48,361 nt of DNA from Methanogenium sp. MK-MG. GTDB lineage: Archaea; Halobacteriota; Methanomicrobia; Methanomicrobiales; Methanomicrobiaceae. Location of the stretch: the NCBI RefSeq assembly GCF_009914725.1, contig NZ_JAAAWJ010000010.1:1-48361 (forward strand). The letters run 5' to 3'. The translations under genes were made by a program, and so were the position numbers. Of the stretch, positions 42,333-48,361 are shown piece after piece (position 1 is the first letter of the stretch; every line of letters starts with the position of its first letter). The notes below the pieces were generated by a model, which was not told the DNA's origin, made no database searches, and was given only the letters and a program-made list of their open reading frames with translations.

Positions 42333-43502
42333 ATGGATATCATCCTGCAGATTCTCCTCCTGCTCATCTGTGCAAAGCTCTTTGGCGAGCTGGTGGAGCG
42401 GGTGGGCTATCCGGCTCTTATCGGGGAGATTGCCGCAGGCATTCTCCTCGGCCCTTCGCTTCTGGGATGGGTGACGACGAACGAGACGCTTGAGGTCTTT
42501 GCCGATATCGGCATCATTGCTCTCCTCTTTGTCAGCGGCGCGGAGATGAACCTGAAATCATTTCTGGAGAGACGAAATGTCGCGGTCTCAACGGCAGTTG
42601 CGGGCGTCCTCGTCCCTTTCGGGAGCGGTATACTGCTGGGATACCTCCTGGACCTCTCGCAGGCGGAGACACTCTTCATCGCCATTGCCCTCTCCATCAC
42701 CTCCATCGGGGTCTCGGTCCGTATTCTCGTCGATTACAAACAGTTAAACACCGTCATTGGCACTGCCATCGTGAGCGCCGCTGTCCTTGACGACATCATC
42801 GGTATCTTTCTCCTCGGCATCCTCTCTGCGGTTGCGATGCAGGGCACCACCCTTGCAGGGGATTCCCTGTCTGCAGGTATACTCATCGCCATCGTGTTTC
42901 TGGTGCTCTTCGTCCTCATCGCACCCCGGGCGCTGCGTGTTATATTCGACCGGGCACGAAAGACCGAGACGCACGAAATGGTCTATTCGGTTGCCATCAT
43001 CCTCGCCCTTGGCAGTGCCTGGCTCTCACACGCGGCAGGACTGCACTATTCCATCGGTGCGTTCATCGCAGGCCTCATCCTCGGAGACCAGATCAGACGT
43101 GACCGCCTGCTCTTCGAGAGCCTGATGGACTTTGGGTTCGGATTCTTTGTGACGCTCTTCTTTGCATCCGTTGGCCTCCTCTTCAGTTTCACATGGGAGA
43201 CCTTCCTCTCTCCCTACATCATTCCCATCATCGTGGTCGCCATCGCAGGCAAGATCATCGGAGGCTATATCGGCTCCGTCCATTTCCTCACCAGGGCAGA
43301 GGCACTCCTCGTCGGCATGGGAATGACGCCAAGAGGAGAAATTGCCCTCGTCGTCGCCAAGGTAGCCCTTGTCGGAGGAGTTATCGGGAGTGCCCTCTTC
43401 TCTGCGGTGACGGTGATGGTAATTGCCACGATCATCCTCACCCCTCTTTTGATGAAACAGGGGTTTGTATGGGCAAAAATCGGGGAAAAGGGATCACCCT
43501 GA
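42333..43502 (+). CDS. Cation:proton antiporter, CPA2/Kef type
   Basis: A 389-residue integral membrane protein with 11-12 hydrophobic segments. Family features are ERVGYPALIGEIAAGILLGPSL at the start, the paired aspartates of SAAVLDDIIGI near residue 150 that carry the ions, and MTPRGEIALVVAKVAL near 335. It probably exchanges Na+ or K+ for protons. The soluble RCK/TrkA-N domain found in full KefB/C proteins is missing. It diverges from the lipoprotein gene. Confidence 0.92.
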   Translation: MDIILQILLLLICAKLFGELVERVGYPALIGEIAAGILLGPSLLGWVTTNETLEVFADIGIIALLFVSGAEMNLKSFLERRNVAVSTAVAGVLVPFGSGILLGYLLDLSQAETLFIAIALSITSIGVSVRILVDYKQLNTVIGTAIVSAAVLDDIIGIFLLGILSAVAMQGTTLAGDSLSAGILIAIVFLVLFVLIAPRALRVIFDRARKTETHEMVYSVAIILALGSAWLSHAAGLHYSIGAFIAGLILGDQIRRDRLLFESLMDFGFGFFVTLFFASVGLLFSFTWETFLSPYIIPIIVVAIAGKIIGGYIGSVHFLTRAEALLVGMGMTPRGEIALVVAKVALVGGVIGSALFSAVTVMVIATIILTPLLMKQGFVWAKIGEKGSP

Positions 43503-43989
43503 AGGGAAAACCATTCAAAAAACGGCCCGGGAGAGGGCCCGGGGGAAAATCGGGCACACCCATAAAAGAGGAGAAGATGGCATATCACTGGCAAAAGCCC
43601 CTTCTGTCCGGCAGAATACTTATTTCCCTGCTTTTTTGCCCCGGAAAAACACGTCCACACAGAAGCCCGGAGAAGCCCTTTCCCAACCGGAGACAGCCCA
43701 TACGTCCTCTCAAAATATCCGCCAATAGCAGCCGCTCAATAGTCTGCAATCAACCGGCATTTTAGCAAATAAAAGGCATTACAGCCGTATTTTTCCGGCA
43801 GTAAAAAAGAGCAGAAAACACGTCCGTTTTACCCTCCGATTCACCAGCACAGGGGGCCAAAGAGGGTGGACACAGGGGGTGAGCAGCCCCCATTTCCAAT
43901 CACTCATCCAAACGGGTTTTCACATCTGCACACCTGTTCGTCCTGTTATTTTCGGGTGTATGTGGGAAAAATCCTGCGGAGGGTCTGGA
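43503..43989. other. Intergenic region without a supported gene
   Basis: About 490 bases between two convergent genes. It starts with a GC-rich palindromic stretch around 43525-43545 (GGCCC...GGGCC) that could form a small hairpin. Open frames here are short, lack ribosome binding sites and are rich in Pro, Arg and Ser in the manner of chance frames. Confidence 0.5.
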
Positions 43990-44472
43990 TCAGATCTCCC
44001 CTTCCTGTACGAGAAAACGGATAATGTCGCACATCTCCACCAGACCTACGGCAACACCATCACCATCAATCACAATAACATCCGGATGCCGGTTCTTCTC
44101 CATCGCAACAAGGGTCTCTGCAATGGTGGCGGTATCGGGCACCGTCACATGGCTGCGGGTCATCAGTTCACCGGCATGGCGTGCCGCACTCTTGTGCAGG
44201 CACTCGAGGCAACCCAGTCTTCGCCGGCTGCGGATGCCCATACCGGGGGTGATACTGGAGAGAAGGTCCATGCGGGTGATGATGCCCAGAAACCGGCATT
44301 CCTCATCACAGACGATAATATCGAAACACCCCTTCCGGGTAAATGACCGGTATATATCGGCAACCGGCGTCTCCGGGTGCACACGGGCAAAATCTGTCTG
44401 CATGATCTCTGTTATCAGGGTATCTTCAAGGTCTGGTTTGTCCACTTTTCTGTTCTCCCCTTTCCCTGTCAT
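43990..44472 (-). CDS. CBS-domain pair protein
   Basis: A 160-residue protein made of two CBS domains, residues about 18-75 (ITEIMQTDFARVHPETPVAD, then FLGIITRMDLL) and about 98-157 (AGELMTRSHVTVPDTATIAE, then GLVEMCDIIRFL). A CLEC segment lies between them. Such pairs bind adenine nucleotides and regulate other proteins. The partner is not evident. A TATA-like CATATATCT (44502-44510) lies 34 bases before the ATG. Confidence 0.88.
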   Translation of the reverse strand: MTGKGENRKVDKPDLEDTLITEIMQTDFARVHPETPVADIYRSFTRKGCFDIIVCDEECRFLGIITRMDLLSSITPGMGIRSRRRLGCLECLHKSAARHAGELMTRSHVTVPDTATIAETLVAMEKNRHPDVIVIDGDGVAVGLVEMCDIIRFLVQEGEI

Positions 44473-44662
44473 GTGGATACTGTGTGATCTGCGCCGCAGG
44501 AGATATATGTAGCGGCGGAAGTCATCGTTACAAAAAACCCCGGAACCTTCGAAAGAGACATCCCATGAATGACATCAGATGATTCGCCACCAGAAAAAAG
44601 GACAAAAAAACACAGGTAATACCAGATAGCTGCGAAAAATCCTGTGTCTTAGCCGGGCGCTA

Positions 44663-44711
44663 GCATAAATACCACAAGTGCCACCTTCCACGCGGGAATA
44701 CCATTATTCCC
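44663..44711 (+). promoter_or_regulatory. Promoter of the DUF6325-like gene with inverted repeat in the leader
   Basis: CATAAATAC (44663-44671) is a good TATA-like box. About 30 bases downstream lies a perfect inverted repeat, GGGAAT-accatt-ATTCCC (44694-44711), at the expected transcription start, where it could be an operator or an mRNA hairpin. GGAAGGG precedes the ATG at 44734. Confidence 0.45.
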
Positions 44712-44733
44712 AACATAACAGGAAGGGAAAACA

Positions 44734-45258
44734 ATGACATATGGTCCAATGCACCTGGTAGCAGTTGGGTTTGAAGAACCCGAATTTCATGGAAAAATAC
44801 TCGAAGAGCTCCGGCTGGTCAGAGAAAAGGGACTGATCAGACTGATTGATCTGCAGTTCGTCTGGAAGGATGAGAATGGAGATATTGCAGCACTGGAAGC
44901 AACCGATCTCTCTGAAGAAGAACAGATCCGGTTCGGTGCCGTGGTAGGTGGTCTCATTGGTCTCGGTGCAGCAGGAAAAGAAGGAATGAAAGCGGGCATC
45001 GAGGCTGGCGCCCTTGCAGTTGCCGAACACGATTATGGCATCACGGATGGGGACATCATGGAAATTGCCGACGCCATTCCCAATAACAGCGCTGCCGGAA
45101 TTATGCTCTTTGAACACCTCTGGGCAATTAAATTAAAAGAAGCATTCATTGATGCCGGCGCGATACCCATTGCGCAGGGTATTGTAACCCCGGAATCGCT
45201 TATGATGGTTGGTGCAGAGCTTGCAGCAGCGGTTGAGGCGGCAAAACTCGAGGAGTAA
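44734..45258 (+). CDS. DUF6325-like protein
   Basis: A 174-residue soluble protein. It has a beta-alpha start (HLVAVGFEEPEFHGKILEEL), IRLIDLQFVWKDENGDIAAL, a glycine-rich GGLIGLGAAG segment near 75 and a C-terminal half with NNSAAGIMLFEHLWAIKLKEA. This pattern fits the DUF6325 family (earlier DUF1269-like), known mostly from bacteria, with no established activity. It has a clear Shine-Dalgarno. The small gene 53 bases downstream is in the place where bacteria often carry a short SHOCT-type protein, so the two probably work together. Confidence 0.8.
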   Translation: MTYGPMHLVAVGFEEPEFHGKILEELRLVREKGLIRLIDLQFVWKDENGDIAALEATDLSEEEQIRFGAVVGGLIGLGAAGKEGMKAGIEAGALAVAEHDYGITDGDIMEIADAIPNNSAAGIMLFEHLWAIKLKEAFIDAGAIPIAQGIVTPESLMMVGAELAAAVEAAKLEE

Positions 45259-45311
45259 GAGAAAAACAAACAGCCGGATAATCCGGAGAAGAAACGGGAG
45301 GGATGATATTT

Positions 45312-45518
45312 ATGGGACTTGGATCGCTGGGTCGGGGTGGAGCAAGACGCCGGACCCGAAGGCGCTGGATAGCCATGTCTGCCATGCTCAGCACAAAGAA
45401 CAAAGCAGAGATTGAGCAGGCTACCGGGAAGAAGCTCGATGATCTGTCAGACGAAGAACTTGAAGCGGAAATGAAAAAGAGGGGAATCACTCCGCCACCT
45501 CCGGGCCCTGATGACTGA
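45312..45518 (+). CDS. Small basic/acidic protein paired with the DUF6325-like gene, SHOCT-like
   Basis: A 68-residue protein. The N-terminus is basic (GGARRRTRRRW), the middle is a helix and the C-terminal part reads ATGKKLDDLSDEELEAEMKKRG before a proline-rich end. This resembles SHOCT or similar short oligomerisation modules. I start it at ATG 45312, about 10 bases after GGGAGG. The ATG at 45303 lies directly on that Shine-Dalgarno. A T7 run at 45541-45547 follows. Confidence 0.75.
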   Translation: MGLGSLGRGGARRRTRRRWIAMSAMLSTKNKAEIEQATGKKLDDLSDEELEAEMKKRGITPPPPGPDD

Positions 45519-45540
45519 TATCAGAGGCAGGGGTGTGGAA

Positions 45541-45547
45541 TTTTTTT
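45541..45547 (+). terminator. T-run terminator after the small SHOCT-like gene
   Basis: T7 about 22 bases after the stop codon at 45518. It probably ends the two-gene transcript that begins at 44734. Confidence 0.5.
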
Positions 45548-45763
45548 AAAATCCGGAACCCTGCGGAATGAAGATCATTGGATCCGGGCTTACCGGTGGC
45601 CTGGACAAAACGGGACCAACTCCTCCGGGACTGGCCCCATCATCGGCCGGCCCTTTCACAATCCTCAATTTTACGATCAAATCGGGTGTGGCCTCCCGGT
45701 ATCACTGATCACCGGGCCGATGTGTCACATCCTCCTCATCAAAAAATACAGGTGGAAAGAAGA

Positions 45764-45908
45764 CTACTTCAACCCACCCTGTATGGTAACCATCTTCTCG
45801 ATAACCGGAATCGTCTTCCCCGATTGATCCAGTGCCCGGTCAACGACATGCCGCACACCACCGCAGCACGGCACCTCCATATGGACGACAGTGATGATAT
45901 TCAAACGT
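45764..45908 (-). pseudogene. 3' remnant of a [4Fe-4S] ferredoxin-like gene, cut off at the tRNA gene
   Basis: About 47 codons that read LNIITVVHMEVPCCGGV, then VVDRALDQSGKTIP, ending in KMVTIQGGLK and a stop. This matches the C-terminal end of a family of roughly 250-residue ferredoxin proteins (ATP-binding/4Fe-4S type) in which TVVRMEVPCCGGL and a SGKxIP motif close the protein. The whole N-terminal part with its cluster cysteines is missing, and the frame runs upstream straight into the tRNA. I read it as a truncated gene, not a short functional one. The adjoining 45548-45763 holds nothing I can support. Confidence 0.6.
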
Positions 45909-45919
45909 AAAAATGAGTA

Positions 45920-45992
45920 TACCCCCGGGCGGATTCGAACCGCCGTAACCAGCTCCAAAGGCTGGTATGATTGACCGCTACACCACGGGGGT
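45920..45992 (-). tRNA. tRNA-Gln(UUG)
   Basis: A complete cloverleaf on the minus strand. The acceptor ACCCCCG pairs with CGGGGGT, the anticodon stem CCAGC/GCTGG encloses the loop CTTTGGA with anticodon TTG, and the T arm is GGCGG-TTCGAAT-CCGCC. The discriminator is A. CCA is not encoded and there is no intron. A TATA-like AATAAATAG lies about 45 bases upstream of the mature 5' end. Confidence 0.92.
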
Positions 45993-46092
45993 GTTTTTAT
46001 ACAGAAACAGCAACGTTGCTGCCTGTGCCTCAATCTATTTATTCTGCAACAATTTTAGTGTTTCCGAAAATGGATGGGATAGTTGTCCCCGG

Positions 46093-46509
46093 TCACTCCA
46101 TCCGGGTTACCCTGATGCGGACATCCTTCCCCGTGAGCTTGATGAGTTTAAAATCCACATTCACGGTCCTGACCTCTCCCGGATCATATGAACCGGCATC
46201 GATCTCCTGTGAGGCAAGTATCGTTTCGCCTCCGCCGGTCACATCCAGTAAGTCTGCCTGCAGGTGGATATCGGCTACTGACAAAATCCCCTTATTCTCA
46301 ATCGTGACCGGACAGGAGGCAAAATTCCGCCCGACCGTTTCGGCTCCGGTGGTGATCACAATATCCTCTTCAAACGATGGCAGGGTAGTATTGACGGGAA
46401 GCGAGGAACACCCCGCAGCCATCACACCACATACCATCGCACATACCAGTATACCAAGACAGGCGGCATGTCCCCTCGCCGCCGTCAGATGTGTTCTCTT
46501 TTGTATCAT
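46093..46509 (-). CDS. Small lipoprotein of unknown function
   Basis: A 138-residue protein with a signal peptide and lipobox, VMAAGC, ending near residue 34. About 100 residues of beta-rich sequence follow (VTIENKGILSVADIHLQADL, then GEVRTVNVDFKLIKLTGKDVRIRV). The pattern resembles small immunoglobulin-like or late-embryogenesis-type (LEA/WHy) domains of archaeal surface lipoproteins, but I cannot name the family. A TATA-like GGTATATAC (46565-46573) lies about 60 bases before the ATG. It is next to the tRNA on the same strand. Confidence 0.75.
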   Translation of the reverse strand: MIQKRTHLTAARGHAACLGILVCAMVCGVMAAGCSSLPVNTTLPSFEEDIVITTGAETVGRNFASCPVTIENKGILSVADIHLQADLLDVTGGGETILASQEIDAGSYDPGEVRTVNVDFKLIKLTGKDVRIRVTRME

Positions 46510-46727
46510 ATTCAGGCCCCCCCGTTATGAACAGTTGCGTTGCATATCTGCCACATGCACTGCTGTATATACCATACCCGCATTGCTGTGCATCATCCGA
46601 TCGCATGCAGGTATTGGATTCACTCTCCCATCAATCAGACGGTATTTCCCTGTTGAGTTCATACCGATTTCAGGCACTGCGCCCCGTCACACAACCATGC
46701 ACCAGACCAGCCACACAGGTGCACCAG

Positions 46728-46737
46728 ATATTTAAAT
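46728..46737 (+). promoter_or_regulatory. Putative TATA box of leuC
   Basis: ATATTTAAAT lies about 70 bases before the leuC ATG. A leader of about 40 bases would follow. No operator-like repeat is evident. Confidence 0.4.
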
Positions 46738-46800
46738 GGTGCAGGTATGGCACAGATGGTTGATTACTATCAAATACCAGACAGAGTAATGGAATAGCCA

Positions 46801-48054
46801 ATGGCAGCAACAATCACAGAGAAGATCTTCTCCCGCAGATGCGGAACAAAGATCTCAGCAGGTGATGTCATGATAGCCCCCATCGATGCAGCGATGATCC
46901 ATGACATCACGGGACCGCTTGCAATCAAGAAGTTCCGCGAGATGGACGGGACAACGGTCTTTGACCCGGCAAAGATCATTATGCTCTTTGACCACCAGGT
47001 CCCGGCCGACTCCATTCCTGCAGCAGAGAACCAGAAATTTATGCGGGCATTTGCTGCCGAACAGGGAATTTTAAACTACGATATCCACGAGGGTGTCTGC
47101 CACCAGGTGGCAGTCGAGAAGGGACGTGTTCGTCCGGGCGACATCGTCGTCGGCGGTGACTCCCACACCTGCACCTACGGGGCCATCGGCGCCTTTGCAA
47201 CCGGCATCGGGTCAACGGACATGGGCTTTGCGATGAAGTACGGCGCCCTCCACTTCCGGGTTCCCGAGAGTCTGAAACTCACCACAACCGGCAGATTCCA
47301 GCACCGTGTCGGCCCGAAAGACCTCATTCTTTCGATGGTAGGGGACCTCACGGTGGACGGCGCCACCTACAAGGCAGTGGAATTCACCGGCGACACCATA
47401 TCAGAAATGTCTGTCCCCGGCCGGATGACCTGCTGTAATATGGCCATTGAGATGGGCGGCAAGGCAGGCATCGTCGCACCGGACGAGGTGACCCGTGCCT
47501 ACTGCAGCGGGCGCATGGACGGCGGATGGTTTGACCTGGCCCCGGATGATGACGCCACATATGTGCTGGAACGTGAGTATGACGCAGCAGACCTCGTCCC
47601 GCAGATCGCGGCCCCCCACAATGTGGACAATGTCGGAGATGTGACAAAATATGAGGGCACACCGGTGGACCAGGTCTTCATCGGGTCATGCACCAACGGC
47701 CGGTATGAAGACCTTGCCGAGGCTGCAGAGGTGTTAGGCGACCGGAAGTTTGCTCCCGGCATCCGTGTCATCATTGTCCCCGCCTCAAAGACCGAATACC
47801 TGAAGGCACTCAGAGCAGGCCTCATCGAGACCTTTGTGGAGGCGGGCGGCATGGTTGAGGCACCCTGCTGCGGCCCGTGCATGGGCGGGGCGTTCGGCAT
47901 CCTCGCACCGGGCGAAGTCTCCCTCTCCACCTCAAACCGCAACTTCCGCGGCAGACAGGGAAGCACAGAGGCAGAGGTCTACCTCTGTTCACCGGCCACT
48001 GCTGCAGCAAGTGCCATCAAAGGGGCAATCACCGACCCGCGGGAGGTGGCATAA
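46801..48054 (+). CDS. leuC: 3-isopropylmalate dehydratase large subunit
   Basis: A 417-residue aconitase-superfamily large subunit. Cluster cysteines are in [11 protein letters not shown] and [13 protein letters not shown], with [15 protein letters not shown] near 120. It is related to AksD in this window but clearly distinct. With its small partner it would isomerise 2- to 3-isopropylmalate in leucine synthesis, and possibly citramalate in isoleucine synthesis. The choice of LeuC over a second homoaconitase is based on the YLTL loop of the partner and the absence of other aks genes nearby. Confidence 0.88.
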   Translation: MAATITEKIFSRRCGTKISAGDVMIAPIDAAMIHDITGPLAIKKFREMDGTTVFDPAKIIMLFDHQVPADSIPAAENQKFMRAFAAEQGILNYDIHEGVCHQVAVEKGRVRPGDIVVGGDSHTCTYGAIGAFATGIGSTDMGFAMKYGALHFRVPESLKLTTTGRFQHRVGPKDLILSMVGDLTVDGATYKAVEFTGDTISEMSVPGRMTCCNMAIEMGGKAGIVAPDEVTRAYCSGRMDGGWFDLAPDDDATYVLEREYDAADLVPQIAAPHNVDNVGDVTKYEGTPVDQVFIGSCTNGRYEDLAEAAEVLGDRKFAPGIRVIIVPASKTEYLKALRAGLIETFVEAGGMVEAPCCGPCMGGAFGILAPGEVSLSTSNRNFRGRQGSTEAEVYLCSPATAAASAIKGAITDPREVA

Positions 48055-48055
48055 T

Positions 48056-48358
48056 ATGGCTACCTGGAAATTCGGCGATGACATCGACACGGATGCCATC
48101 ATCCCGGGCCGCTACCTCACCCTCTATGACCCGAAAGAACTGGCAGCCCATGCCTTCGAAGGCACACGGGACGCATTTGCAAAAGAGGCAGCAGAAGGAG
48201 ACATCATCGCTGCGGGCAGAAACTTCGGGTGCGGGTCATCACGCGAACACGCCCCCATCGCCATACGCGGCGCCGGGGTGCAGGTGGTCGTTGCCGTATC
48301 CTTTGCACGAATCTTCTACCGCAACTGCATCAGCACCGGCATCCTGCCGGTCATCTAG
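48056..48358 (+). CDS. leuD: 3-isopropylmalate dehydratase small subunit, ending early at an in-frame TAG
   Basis: It starts 1 base after the leuC stop. The 100 residues read [18 protein letters not shown], then [15 protein letters not shown] and [19 protein letters not shown]. The family is about 160 residues, and after this point AksE and other small subunits continue with E or C and some 55 more residues. Here the next codon is TAG and the window ends three bases later. A GAG-to-TAG change, a sequencing or assembly error at a contig end, or a cloning junction (the last bases contain TCTAGA) could each explain it. The missing C-terminal part would impair the enzyme. Confidence 0.85.
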   Translation: MATWKFGDDIDTDAIIPGRYLTLYDPKELAAHAFEGTRDAFAKEAAEGDIIAAGRNFGCGSSREHAPIAIRGAGVQVVVAVSFARIFYRNCISTGILPVI

Positions 48359-48361
48359 ATC

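Noticed and set aside
45764-46033. A continuous 89-codon minus-strand frame including the tRNA
   Set aside because: The first half translates the tRNA gene. Only the part after the tRNA resembles a protein, and it was listed as a gene remnant.
1-48361. CRISPR array, insertion sequence or prophage
   Set aside because: I saw no regularly spaced repeats, transposase or integrase, and no phage structural gene anywhere in the window.

Overview
The window comes from a hydrogenotrophic methanogenic archaeon, most likely of the order Methanomicrobiales. The evidence is gene content: a complete mcrBDCGA operon followed by the start of an mtr operon, a formylmethanofuran dehydrogenase operon that encloses cytoplasmic heterodisulfide reductase genes, ftr, and coenzyme B biosynthesis genes. 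Archaeal TrpRS, PheRS and EndA, TATA-like boxes upstream of genes and T-runs after stop codons agree with this. The order-level assignment is an inference from gene order and was not tested by phylogeny.

Layout, left to right. 1-5217 (minus): first codons of mtrE, then mcrA, mcrG, mcrC, mcrD and mcrB. 5218-5640: mcr promoter region with two inverted repeats. 5641-6534 (minus): a small siroheme/ferredoxin sulfite-reductase-like protein. 6851-16536 (minus): a ten-gene operon fwdG-fwdF-hdrC-hdrB-hdrA-mvhD-fwdD-fwdB-fwdA-fwdC, the first and last steps of CO2-reducing methanogenesis in one transcript. 16972-20209 (plus): a small Cys-rich protein and two MoeA proteins for the pterin cofactor of Fwd. 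20235-20630 (minus): an unknown gene. 20888-21769 (plus): ftr.

21861-30440 (plus): nine genes with overlapping or abutting ends. Two are tandem paralogues carrying a TiaS-like GxDDTDT motif (methanogenesis marker 11 type). They are followed by a radical SAM protein, a ThDP enzyme related to IorA but lacking its ferredoxin domain, aksA, aksD, aksE, a protein of unknown function and aksF. The Aks enzymes make 2-oxosuberate for coenzyme B. The other five genes are candidates for the later steps (decarboxylation, thiol insertion, coupling to threonine phosphate), for which I know of no established enzymes. This is the most interesting part of the window.

30520-40520: housekeeping genes, namely endonuclease IV, tRNA splicing endonuclease, TrpRS, both PheRS subunits, HisF (overlapping pheT at its 3' end), an S-adenosyl/S-inosylhomocysteine hydrolase, an OGG1-type DNA glycosylase and a response regulator. 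40527-46800: a sparser region with a YwbE-like protein, two lipoproteins, a CPA2 antiporter, a CBS protein, a DUF6325-like/small-protein pair, a tRNA-Gln(UUG) and the 3' remnant of a ferredoxin gene beside that tRNA. 46801-48361: a second aconitase-family pair, leuC and a leuD that meets an in-frame TAG three bases before the window ends. I saw no CRISPR array, insertion sequence, prophage or rRNA.
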